Shown here piece after piece: positions 13,178 through 20,995 of a stretch of DNA of 37,710 nucleotides (its first letter is position 1; each line of letters begins with the position of its first letter). The translations under genes and the position numbers were made by a program. The DNA lies in the IMG/VR virus record IMGVR_UViG_3300010233_000101, positions 1 to 37,710 of that record, one strand, 5' to 3'. Below the pieces are notes generated by a model, which was given only the letters and a program-made list of their open reading frames with translations, ran no database searches and was not told where the DNA came from. This DNA comes from a virus.

Positions 13178-13370
13178 AATTGGAAGATTTATTGAAGGAA
13201 TATTTATTAGTCATATTCCTCAATTAAAACAATTTGTGGTCGATGAACTATTGGAAGACGTGGTCGATCTGGTGTTATCAGAGTGTGGGCAGTTGACCAA
13301 GGAAGGGAAAAAACAATTGATAGACAAACTAAAACAAAAAATAGGAATTGAAGATGGAACAACAAAATAA
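13170..13370 (+). CDS. Small helical protein, 66 aa
   Basis: AAAAGGAGT lies about 6 nt before the ATG, among the strongest ribosome-binding sites in this block. The product is acidic and helical (FVVDELLEDVVDLVLSECG, GKKQLIDKLKQKI). It overlaps both neighbours. Function unknown. Confidence 0.5.
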   Translation: MNEIGRFIEGIFISHIPQLKQFVVDELLEDVVDLVLSECGQLTKEGKKQLIDKLKQKIGIEDGTTK

Positions 13371-13878
13371 TGAAAATACATCACTGGGTGATCCTGTTTG
13401 TGGCAGTGGTGTGGTGGACAATTTTCCTGAACATGCTCCTGTCATCACTGACGCAAGATCATTAGAAAAAGAATTGTGCTGCATATGCAATGGAAATGGA
13501 ATTTTGCCTGGTGAAAATCCGCTGTGCGTAGATCACTATCAAAGCGAAGTGATTGAAAAGGGAAGAGCAGTAAGTGAAGCTGAAGCTCTTGGGATCAAAC
13601 TGTACTTTGATGAAGATACCAGCAGCTATATTATGACATTCGTAGAAGGCGCAAAGAGCATTTTCCAAGTAAAAATGGCTCCTGACGCATTCGAGAAGCT
13701 AACAAATGATATGATTAAGACAGTCAAAAATTACAATCTATATCAAGCACAAAAATTTCAGGAAGATCAAAAAGCAAACGAAAAAACTGGAGAACAAAAT
13801 GAAACAGAGCTCCATATCGGATCTGTCGTACAAGATAATGCGTGTGCCGATTGCCAGTGTGAGACTCAATCCGAATAA
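13354..13878 (+). CDS. Hypothetical protein with Cys cluster, 174 aa
   Basis: The protein has an N-terminal acidic segment, then CCICNGNGILPGENPLCVDHY (about residues 42-62), which could form a zinc site, a middle beta-like domain (KLYFDEDTSSYIMTFVEG) and a Gln/Glu-rich end with CADCQC. AGGA stands 7 nt before the ATG at 13354; an in-frame TTG six nt upstream is less likely. The last 80 nt overlap the first ParB-like gene in another frame. Function unknown, but the position suggests a role with the ParB-like proteins. Confidence 0.55.
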   Translation: MEQQNNENTSLGDPVCGSGVVDNFPEHAPVITDARSLEKELCCICNGNGILPGENPLCVDHYQSEVIEKGRAVSEAEALGIKLYFDEDTSSYIMTFVEGAKSIFQVKMAPDAFEKLTNDMIKTVKNYNLYQAQKFQEDQKANEKTGEQNETELHIGSVVQDNACADCQCETQSE

Positions 13879-14437
13879 TCCAAGGGTCATCACAGACGAA
13901 AACTTTATGTCTTTGGTTGAATCGATCAAGATGGATAGCTACATGCTATCCATCCGACCAATTGTTGTAGACATGAATATGGTTGTCCAAGGTGGAAACC
14001 AAAGGCTGAGAGCATGCCAAGTTGCAGGATTTAAGGAAATCTATATCATCAAAGCTGATGATTTATCAACTGATCAATTGCGCGAATTTGTTATCAAAGA
14101 CAACCTGCACTTTGGCGAGTGGGACAAGAAGACTCTTGCTATTCATTATTCAGACAAAGAGATGATTGAGTTAGGTATGGACCTGGTTGAGGTATCTACC
14201 CCAAGGATGGAAACAATAGGTGACATCGAGCCAGAGATAGACGCATCTGATCTTTCAAAAAAGAAAGAAACTTATGATAACAATAAAATAAAACAAATTG
14301 TAGTCTATTACCCATCAGATATTTACGAAAAGGTTATTAATTCAATAAACTTGATTAAAGATAAAATGAGATGCAAAGAGAATCCTGAATTTCTACTCAA
14401 ACTTATTAGTTACTGGAAAATGAATTATGGAAAATAA
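13799..14437 (+). CDS. ParB-like (ParB/Srx N-terminal domain) protein, copy 1
   Basis: Residues about 13-110 match the ParB/Srx N-terminal domain: VPIASVRLNPNNPR, then IRPIVVDMNMVVQGGNQR with G65-G-N-Q-R69 where ParB has its GxRR nucleotide motif, then RACQVAGF and LREFVIKDNLHFGEWD. There is no ParB helix-turn-helix DNA-binding domain. The remainder is a helical C-terminal part (KQIVVYYPSDIYEKVI). GGAG is 7 nt before the ATG. Phage proteins of this type often sit beside DNA-modification and terminase genes. It may use CTP or act as a nuclease-like switch; neither is shown here. Confidence 0.75.
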   Translation: MKQSSISDLSYKIMRVPIASVRLNPNNPRVITDENFMSLVESIKMDSYMLSIRPIVVDMNMVVQGGNQRLRACQVAGFKEIYIIKADDLSTDQLREFVIKDNLHFGEWDKKTLAIHYSDKEMIELGMDLVEVSTPRMETIGDIEPEIDASDLSKKKETYDNNKIKQIVVYYPSDIYEKVINSINLIKDKMRCKENPEFLLKLISYWKMNYGK

Positions 14438-15107
14438 AAATCAATACAAAGTTGAGTTAGTAGAAATAGATAAAGTTAAGGTGAATTTAAATAATCCTAG
14501 GACTATAGACAAAAAGAAGTTTAATTTACTAAAAAAATCAATCAAAGATGCCTTGTGGATGCTGAAAATACGCCCAATCGTGGTTGACAAGGACTGTGTT
14601 GTGCTTGGTGGCAACATGCGATTCAAAGCTTGCTCAGAGCTCGGATTGCAATTTGTTTGGGTCATGTGTGTTGATGATATCACAGATGAACAAGCTCGAA
14701 GATTCATTATCAGAGATAACGTGGATTTTGGCACCTGGGATATGGAATTGCTAGAGAAGCAATATTCTCAACAGGGGCTTTTAAGCTATGGTGCGGAGAT
14801 TCAACTTCTAGTGCAAAAGCAACTTGATTTAGAAGATTCACCTAAGCTGCCCCCTATGTTCGACGAAGATGATGAAGAGCCAGAAATTGATGAAAAGGAA
14901 TTTCAAGACTCTCAAAAGTCTTTCAATGACAATGCCATAAAGCAAATTGTTTTTCAGTTGCCTGATGATATCTATGAGGATACCCTGAAGAGCATGGATC
15001 AAATTTCACGAGATCTAGATCTTAATGATAATAGCGAAGTGCTACTAAGTTTAATCAATTTTTATCAGGTGAATAATGAACTGGACAGTGCCGATATTCA
15101 TACCTAG
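14427..15107 (+). CDS. ParB-like (ParB/Srx N-terminal domain) protein, copy 2
   Basis: This 226-aa protein is a tandem paralogue of copy 1: LNNPRTIDKKKF, KIRPIVVDKDCVVLGGNMR with G61-G-N-M-R65, FKACSELGL, RRFIIRDNVDFGTWD, and a matching C-terminal segment (KQIVFQLPDDIYEDTL). An acidic insert (EDDEEPEIDEKEFQD) separates the two halves. It overlaps copy 1 by 11 nt and the glycosyltransferase-like gene by 32 nt, so all three should be made together. Two unequal copies suggest a heterodimer or two specificities; this is inference. Confidence 0.75.
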   Translation: MENKNQYKVELVEIDKVKVNLNNPRTIDKKKFNLLKKSIKDALWMLKIRPIVVDKDCVVLGGNMRFKACSELGLQFVWVMCVDDITDEQARRFIIRDNVDFGTWDMELLEKQYSQQGLLSYGAEIQLLVQKQLDLEDSPKLPPMFDEDDEEPEIDEKEFQDSQKSFNDNAIKQIVFQLPDDIYEDTLKSMDQISRDLDLNDNSEVLLSLINFYQVNNELDSADIHT

Positions 15108-15807
15108 CAAAGGCAGGGCGGGAAAGACAAAGACGGATAAGTTATTGCGTGAAGCGGGACTTAATCATACATTTTTTGTAGAATCTCAAGATTATAATTC
15201 GTATAGAGCAGCAGGGAACTTTGCTTATGTCTTGGATGAAGATAATCAAGGTATTACATATGCAAGGCAGCAAATTTTAGATTTTGCTAGACGCAATGGC
15301 TATCATCAATTTTGGATGCTTGATGACGACATAGAATGTTTTGGAGAAGCAAATGATGGAAAAACTACTCCAACAAGCGCGGAAGTGCTCCTTAAAGCAT
15401 ATAACCAATTACAATTTTACGGTCCAGCTAGTCTTTACTCGCTTGAACTACGACAGTTTGCGTGGACGGCTCCATCAGTACAAAAAGATAAAATTGCAAT
15501 GCAGTGCGTGTTGTTTGATCTACAACATTGTGAGAACATAAATTATGATCTGAGACTCAAAATTCGGGAAGACTATGATTTAAGTTTTCAAGCTATCCTA
15601 AAAGGAAAAGGCGTGCTAAAAAGCGGGAAATATTATTATGGAATTGCCGACATGAAGTCCCAGCCTGGGGGAATGTCTCAATGGTACAATCAAGAGACTG
15701 AAATGCATGAGACGTGGAAGCTTTGCCGTAAGTGGCCTGGACTAGTAGAGCCATTGAAAAAAGATGGAAGAATAGACGTGAAAATAAATTGGAAGAAAAT
15801 AAAATGA
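15076..15807 (+). CDS. TET-associated glycosyltransferase-like protein (GT-A fold)
   Basis: This 243-aa protein opens NWTVPIFIPSKGRAGK and continues LLREAGLNHTFFVESQDY, NQGITYARQQIL and WMLDDDIECF. Asp83-Asp84-Asp85 supply the DxD metal and nucleotide-sugar site of GT-A enzymes, and REDYDLSFQAIL lies where a catalytic acidic residue is expected. This is the pattern of the TAGT family, described computationally beside phage TET/JBP dioxygenases, where it is proposed to glycosylate 5-hydroxymethylcytosine in DNA. The dioxygenase gene follows, after one small gene. The sugar used cannot be read from the sequence. Family assignment is fairly confident. Confidence 0.8.
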   Translation: MNWTVPIFIPSKGRAGKTKTDKLLREAGLNHTFFVESQDYNSYRAAGNFAYVLDEDNQGITYARQQILDFARRNGYHQFWMLDDDIECFGEANDGKTTPTSAEVLLKAYNQLQFYGPASLYSLELRQFAWTAPSVQKDKIAMQCVLFDLQHCENINYDLRLKIREDYDLSFQAILKGKGVLKSGKYYYGIADMKSQPGGMSQWYNQETEMHETWKLCRKWPGLVEPLKKDGRIDVKINWKKIK

Positions 15808-16022
15808 AAGTTGATTTTGGTAAGAATTCATCGGTATTAGATTTAATTAGAATGATTAGATGTCTTGAAGCAATGGAAATATATAGTGGATCAGATTATG
15901 GAGATTCTATTGCGGTAAAGTCTTCTGAATTGCTCAAAATTGTTTATTTAGAGCTAGGTGCTCAAATCGCTTTCACTGTCGAAGATATTGAAATCGAGGA
16001 ATTAGAAAATGAAAGTGATTGA
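15804..16022 (+). CDS. Small acidic protein between glycosyltransferase and dioxygenase
   Basis: The ATG at 15804 overlaps the glycosyltransferase stop as ATGA, giving 72 residues (MKVDFGKNSSVLDLIRMIR...) ending in a strongly acidic stretch (VEDIEIEELENESD). A longer in-frame start at 15732 would overlap by 76 nt and is less likely. It overlaps the dioxygenase gene by 14 nt. It could be an accessory subunit of the modification enzymes; no family recognised. Confidence 0.55.
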   Translation: MKVDFGKNSSVLDLIRMIRCLEAMEIYSGSDYGDSIAVKSSELLKIVYLELGAQIAFTVEDIEIEELENESD

Positions 16023-16839
16023 AATTCAACCTAAAAAAGTAGACTTAAAAAAATATAAAATGCGCCCTGCTCTGGAAGATGATTGCTCTGAGTTAGTCGA
16101 TTACGATTGTCTAGTTACTGTGAATGGAAGTCCACGCATTCTTTATTGCTCAATTGAAGATGCGTTAACAATGAGCCTAAGATGGGCTGTAAAGACTATT
16201 GATTATTTAGTTGATAATCGAACTTCTGGTCTTAAATCTTCATCTTCAATTTTTGGTTACTCGCCTAGGATTCCTCTTAGACATGATTTTTGTACTTCAA
16301 CAGCCATGTCACGCAATTTTCCAAAACAGCACTACATTATCTGTGGCTTTGCTAAAGAATTGATAAAGCTGTATGAATGCTTTTTTAGTGAGACCCTGGA
16401 ACGTCACTATCAACACTGTAATTTAAAAGTAAAAGATGAGTGGAAGCTTCCAGGGACTCCTTTTACTTCAGGTATAGTCAACAAAAATAATCCGCTAAAA
16501 TATCATCACGATGCTGGTAATTTTAAAAATGTGCTCAGCAATATGATTGTGCTGAAAAGAGGTGTCGAAGGCGGTCGCCTAGCTTGTCCTGAATTTGATA
16601 TTAAATTTGAATGTGCCGATAATCATGTAGTGATTTTTGACGGTGCTGAAATTTTACATGGTGTCACTCCAATCATTAAGCCACAAGACGACGAAAGTAG
16701 TTATAGATACTCTGTGGTATATTATTCACTGGAACAAATGTGGAATTGCGAGAATATAAATGAAGAAGTCAAAAGAATCAGAAAAGTCAAAAAGCAAAGA
16801 GAATTCAAGAGAATTGGTGGATCCGAAAATAGTAATTAA
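16009..16839 (+). CDS. TET/JBP-like 2-oxoglutarate/Fe(II) dioxygenase
   Basis: This 276-aa protein likely oxidises 5-methylcytosine in phage DNA. The double-stranded beta-helix core lies in the C-terminal half: YHHDAGNF gives the iron ligands H166-x-D168, LSNMIVLKRGVEGGRLACP is the conserved following strand pair, VIFDGAEILHGVTPI gives the distal iron ligand His217, and YRYSVVYYS gives Arg233 for binding 2-oxoglutarate. All four key residues are present. GAGGA precedes the ATG by about 8 nt. The neighbouring TAGT-like gene supports a DNA-base role over other 2OG dioxygenases, although a protein or nucleotide substrate is not excluded. No 5mC methyltransferase is visible in the window. Confidence 0.8.
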   Translation: MKVIEIQPKKVDLKKYKMRPALEDDCSELVDYDCLVTVNGSPRILYCSIEDALTMSLRWAVKTIDYLVDNRTSGLKSSSSIFGYSPRIPLRHDFCTSTAMSRNFPKQHYIICGFAKELIKLYECFFSETLERHYQHCNLKVKDEWKLPGTPFTSGIVNKNNPLKYHHDAGNFKNVLSNMIVLKRGVEGGRLACPEFDIKFECADNHVVIFDGAEILHGVTPIIKPQDDESSYRYSVVYYSLEQMWNCENINEEVKRIRKVKKQREFKRIGGSENSN

Positions 16840-17287
16840 AAAGAATCGATATTGCAAGCCTCCAATAGCTAATAAATATAAGCCGACTGAACAAGATAAA
16901 AAGATTGCTTATTCATATGCTGCTTATGGTGCCACTAACGAGGATATCGCAGCAGTCCTAGGCATGGATAACAAAACATTAACTAAGCATTTTCCAGAAG
17001 AACTTCTTAGCGGAAGGGCAACCGCAAAAAACACGATTGCGCAGCGTCTATACAATATCGCAATCGGAAAAGATGCTGTTATTGATCCAGTGACTCATGA
17101 ATTAATTGCAGCAGCAATTAAACCCAATTTATCAGCGTTGATATTCCTGGCTAAGACAAGGTTAGGATGGAAAGAGACCGCTATTTTAGAACAAAAAGTC
17201 GATATGCAGACATCAGGTGTTACGATTTATCTACCCGACAATGGTATGCAAATCGTATCAGAAACTAGCGAAATAATTGATGCATGA
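16760..17287 (+). CDS. Terminase small subunit
   Basis: This 175-aa protein has a Lys-rich N-terminus, a helix-turn-helix (YAAYGATNEDIAAVLGMDNKT, about residues 53-75), a helical oligomerisation part and the typical end of the HTH segment KPNLSALIFLAKTRLGWKE. It recognises phage DNA and guides the large terminase. The start overlaps the dioxygenase gene by 80 nt, an unusual length; a later start at GTG or TTG codons near 16815 would reduce this, but the ATG is plausible. It is directly followed by the large terminase gene with an 8-nt overlap. Confidence 0.8.
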   Translation: MKKSKESEKSKSKENSRELVDPKIVIKKNRYCKPPIANKYKPTEQDKKIAYSYAAYGATNEDIAAVLGMDNKTLTKHFPEELLSGRATAKNTIAQRLYNIAIGKDAVIDPVTHELIAAAIKPNLSALIFLAKTRLGWKETAILEQKVDMQTSGVTIYLPDNGMQIVSETSEIIDA

Positions 17288-18632
17288 TCTTGAATTAAGA
17301 CCTCAGAAAGGCCCGCAAGAAGCTTTTTTAAGCAATAGAGCAGATATTGTTATCTATGGGGGTGCTGCCGGAGGGGGGAAGACCTTCGCTTTACTTTTAG
17401 AATGTCTCAGGTGGATTAGGGTTCCACAGTTCTCAGCAGTCATATTTAGAAGGAATTCGACTCAAGTTCGCAATCCAGGTGGCCTTTGGGATACTTCTAT
17501 GACAATGTATCCGCTAGTCAGTGGTTACCCTAAACAATCTGTCCTTGAGTGGAAATTTCCAGCTGGATCAAAGATTACATTCGCTCATATGGAACATGAT
17601 AACGATCGCTTCAATTGGCAAGGAAGTCAAATTCCTTTGATTGGTTTCGATGAGCTGACTCACTTTTCATGGCAACAGTTCATGTATATGTTTTCGAGGA
17701 ATCGCTCTGTATCCGGCGTGCCCTCATACATTCGAGCAACAACCAATCCAGACCCTGATAGTTGGGTAAGGGCATTTATTGACTGGTGGATTGATCCTAT
17801 TTCAGGGTTTGCCATCCCGGAAAGATCGGGTGTTGTCCGCTGGTTTGTGATAGAAAGTGACAAAGTCATTTGGGCCGATACTAAAGCGCAACTCTTACAA
17901 AAAGACTCGACCAGGCTTCCAAAAAGTTTTAGTTTTGTAGCCTCAACAATTTTTGATAACAAAATCCTTCTTGAACGTGATCCAGGCTATCTTGCTTCTC
18001 TCAAAGCTTTGTCTCGATACGAAAGATTACAGCTTCTTGATGGGAACTGGAATGTGCGCCCAACCTCTGGAATGTTTTTTCAGCGTTCATTTTTTTATGT
18101 TTGTGATGTGCTTCCAAGGAATTGCACATTTGTTCGGTACTGGGATAGAGCAGCCACTAGAAAGACTGAAAATAATGATCCCGACTATACAGTGGGATTA
18201 AAAATGGCTAAAGATAAAAACGGAATATTTTATATATGTGACGTTGTTAGATTGCAAGAAAGCCCTCTACACGTGCAGAATGCTATTAAAAATACAGCTT
18301 CACAAGACGGCCCGTTATGCAAGATTGGTATTGAGCAGGACCCTGGTCAAGCAGGAGTTAGCGAAGTTGATTTGTTGATTAGAATGCTATCCGGTTATAA
18401 TGTTAAGCCGTATAGAGCTACGAAGGACAAAGTAACCAGAGCTTCTCCTGTTAGTGCTCAAGCAGAAGCAGGAAATGTCAGGGTGTTAAGAGGGCCATGG
18501 AATGAAGATTTTTTCAAAGAACTTGAAAACTTTCCAGAAGCTAATCACGATGATATAGTTGATGCATTGAGCGGTGCGTTTCTGATGCACACAGAGTCCA
18601 ATTACAATTTTGAAGCATTCATAAAAATGTAG
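17280..18632 (+). CDS. Terminase large subunit
   Basis: The 450-aa motor and nuclease packs DNA into the prohead. Walker A is GGAAGGGKT (Lys34, Thr35), Walker B is IPLIGFDELTHF (Asp124, Glu125), ATTNPDPD follows as coupling motif, and the C-terminal RNase H-like nuclease has RYWDRAAT (Asp289), GIEQDPGQAG (Glu352, Asp354) and NHDDIVDALSGA (Asp424/425, Asp428). Length fits. The ATG at 17280 is preferred to the TTG three nt upstream. It overlaps the small terminase by 8 nt. Confidence 0.95.
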   Translation: MHDLELRPQKGPQEAFLSNRADIVIYGGAAGGGKTFALLLECLRWIRVPQFSAVIFRRNSTQVRNPGGLWDTSMTMYPLVSGYPKQSVLEWKFPAGSKITFAHMEHDNDRFNWQGSQIPLIGFDELTHFSWQQFMYMFSRNRSVSGVPSYIRATTNPDPDSWVRAFIDWWIDPISGFAIPERSGVVRWFVIESDKVIWADTKAQLLQKDSTRLPKSFSFVASTIFDNKILLERDPGYLASLKALSRYERLQLLDGNWNVRPTSGMFFQRSFFYVCDVLPRNCTFVRYWDRAATRKTENNDPDYTVGLKMAKDKNGIFYICDVVRLQESPLHVQNAIKNTASQDGPLCKIGIEQDPGQAGVSEVDLLIRMLSGYNVKPYRATKDKVTRASPVSAQAEAGNVRVLRGPWNEDFFKELENFPEANHDDIVDALSGAFLMHTESNYNFEAFIKM

Positions 18633-18638
18633 GATATC

Positions 18639-20147
18639 ATGAGAGTAAAAGCAATCGTCAACGCAGACGCAGTCGATCTTGCCCCTGTTACATATATCCA
18701 AGAGCAGAAACATTTGTTAGCTAAAGTCAAGCAAGTCCACAATGATAATTTTGTCCGAGGTGACGGGTGGATGAATGTGCTTACGGGGCTTGGTATTTGC
18801 GGTCGAGATAAAAAGCAAAATGGTACTTTCAGGATAACTAACATTTTTAATCGATCAGAACTGGATCAAATGTATCGCAGTGATGGTGTCCTGCGTCTAA
18901 TTATCGACATATTCGCTCAGGAGATGATACGTCAAGGATGGGAACTTGAAGGTGATACAGATGGAAAGATCATTGGAAAGCTTGAAGAGCTGAAAGTAAA
19001 TCAGGCGATGGACAATCTAATTAAATGGGCGCGATTGTTTGGTGGTGCAGTCTGTATCATGGGTATTGCCGATGGATTGCCGTTAGATCAACCAGTAGAT
19101 GAAAAAGGAATAAGAGATGTTCAATGGCTACGTGTTTTTGACCGTTACCAGGTTTATAGTCGTGACGGCACGTTTGAATCTGATCTTAATAGCCCAAATT
19201 ATGGCTTCCCTAATATTTATACTGTTAATGATAACAGGACTGGTGCTGTTTTTTTCGTTCATTATAGTCGAATTCTTCGTATGGATTGGAACGTTTTACC
19301 TCCTCGTTGGCAGAACTTTAATCAAGGCTGGGGAGATCCTCTAGTACAAACAATCTATGAGGAATTAAGGAACTACTCTACAGCTTTTAGTCATACAGCA
19401 ACGATGATGGAAGACTTTGTAAATGGCGTGCTAAAGATACCGAACTTGACTGCAATTATGGCTTCTCAATGTGGTGACGAGAATGTTTTAAAGAGATTGA
19501 ACATTCTTAATCTATCCAAGTCGACAACAAATACAATGCTTTTGGATGGTGATGAAACATACGAAAAGCAGACAACGAATGTTTCTGGAATAGCCGATCT
19601 GATTGATAGATTTATGCAAGCTCTATCCGCAGTTTGTAAAGTGCCATGCACCCTGCTTTTTGGTCGTAGTCCCGCTGGTATGAATGCCACAGGCGAAAGC
19701 GAATCGCGAAACTTTTACGATGCCATAAAAACAGAACAAGAAAGCAAGCTTAGAGGCGTGTTAGAGAAGCTAATTCGATACATTATGCTTTCTAAAGATG
19801 GCCCTTTTCTTGGTATCGAGCCTGATTATTGGTCGCTACAATTTGTTCCGCTTTGGCAGAACACCGAAGAGCAGGATGCTATTACTAGAAGGACTGTTGC
19901 CGAAACAGACGCTATCTATATTGATAGAGGCGTACTAACTCCTGAAGAGGTTGCCGTGTCCCGTTTTGGTGGTAACAAATGGTCAATGAATACGCAAATT
20001 GATGTTAATGCTCGTGAAAGGGTGTCAAACGATCCTCAGTTTCTAGAAGGTGTTGAAAAGGAAAAAGAATTTTCAGAACCTGAGCCAACAGAAGGACCAG
20101 ACTATCTAGGTACTGGTTTGCCAAGATCCTCACCATCGGCAGCGTGA
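18639..20147 (+). CDS. Portal protein (DUF1073 family)
   Basis: The 502-aa protein forms the dodecameric ring through which DNA enters the head. It has the DUF1073 pattern: RSDGVLRLIIDIFAQEM, WARLFGGAVCIMGI, LRVFDRYQVY, HYSRILRMDW, the long helix AFSHTATMMEDF and TLLFGRSPAGMNATGESE before the C-terminal helices. The end is acidic and Pro/Ser-rich. AGGA lies 6 nt before the ATG. It follows the terminase by 6 nt and overlaps the next head gene. The N-terminal part of this family is also listed in databases beside Acb1; no Acb1-like active site is claimed here. Confidence 0.9.
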   Translation: MRVKAIVNADAVDLAPVTYIQEQKHLLAKVKQVHNDNFVRGDGWMNVLTGLGICGRDKKQNGTFRITNIFNRSELDQMYRSDGVLRLIIDIFAQEMIRQGWELEGDTDGKIIGKLEELKVNQAMDNLIKWARLFGGAVCIMGIADGLPLDQPVDEKGIRDVQWLRVFDRYQVYSRDGTFESDLNSPNYGFPNIYTVNDNRTGAVFFVHYSRILRMDWNVLPPRWQNFNQGWGDPLVQTIYEELRNYSTAFSHTATMMEDFVNGVLKIPNLTAIMASQCGDENVLKRLNILNLSKSTTNTMLLDGDETYEKQTTNVSGIADLIDRFMQALSAVCKVPCTLLFGRSPAGMNATGESESRNFYDAIKTEQESKLRGVLEKLIRYIMLSKDGPFLGIEPDYWSLQFVPLWQNTEEQDAITRRTVAETDAIYIDRGVLTPEEVAVSRFGGNKWSMNTQIDVNARERVSNDPQFLEGVEKEKEFSEPEPTEGPDYLGTGLPRSSPSAA

Positions 20148-20995
20148 TGAGACATAATCATTTTCAAATGATGGTGGAAATTCGTAGAAGTAAGGGCATA
20201 AAACCAAAATCCAAAGTCCCTCCAAAATGGCTGTTTCCAAAAAATGCAGAAAAAGAATATGACAAAGCCCTTTATTCCCTTGTGAATGAATTAAGGCAAT
20301 TGATAAAAGAGATATTTGTTCCTGAAATTCCTTCGATGATTAATGAAGTTAATTCAAGAACTCCAAATGATAGAAATGATAGTTATATTACTAGGATAAA
20401 AGGATTAGTAATATTTATCAATAGAGCTATACAAAGAAAAGTGGAAGAAACTATCGATAAATCCAAACTGGTAGGTTTTCAAATTGCAAAATTCAACAAA
20501 ACTCAATTCGACAAAACAAAATATTCACTTTTTGGTTTTGATATTTTCGTTGATGAGCCTTGGCTGGCTGATCAACTCCAATTGTTTTCATCTCAAAATG
20601 CCGAGCTCATACGCTCATTGCCGGATCAGGAGCTTGAAAGAGTGTCTGGAATTGTTGAACGAGGACTCCAGCAGGGCTTAAGATTCACTGATGTTTCAAG
20701 AGAGATTCAAAAATCTTTTGGAATTACTCACAGACGTGCTAAGTTGATTGCAAGAGATCAGACGACGAAGTTAAACGCAAGTTTGACAAAGTTGAGGCAG
20801 GAAGAGATAGGTGTAGAGGAATATATCTGGCAAACGAGCGATGATGAACGGGTCAGGACCACTCACAGAGCAAATGAAGGTAAGACATTCCGTTGGGATA
20901 CGCCTCCTAAAGTTACTGGTCACCCTGGTCATGATGTTAATTGCAGGTGCGTTGCAAGACCTGTTTTAGATAAGATTTTAAACTTGGGTAAATGA
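20147..20995 (+). CDS. Minor head protein (Mu gpF/SPP1 gp7-like)
   Basis: This 282-aa protein has the phage head morphogenesis domain at its C-terminus: HRRAKLIARDQTTKLN, WQTSDDERVRTTHRANEGK and GHPGHDVNCRCVARPVL. Such proteins join the portal to the capsid and are often packaged in the head. The N-terminal half is helical and basic. The ATG at 20147 overlaps the portal stop; a GTG three nt upstream is possible. Confidence 0.85.
   Translation: MRHNHFQMMVEIRRSKGIKPKSKVPPKWLFPKNAEKEYDKALYSLVNELRQLIKEIFVPEIPSMINEVNSRTPNDRNDSYITRIKGLVIFINRAIQRKVEETIDKSKLVGFQIAKFNKTQFDKTKYSLFGFDIFVDEPWLADQLQLFSSQNAELIRSLPDQELERVSGIVERGLQQGLRFTDVSREIQKSFGITHRRAKLIARDQTTKLNASLTKLRQEEIGVEEYIWQTSDDERVRTTHRANEGKTFRWDTPPKVTGHPGHDVNCRCVARPVLDKILNLGK

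Noticed and set aside
18639-20147. Portal gene considered as an anti-CBASS Acb1 protein because of database naming of its family
   Set aside because: Position, length and sequence fit a portal; no Acb1-type active site was identified.
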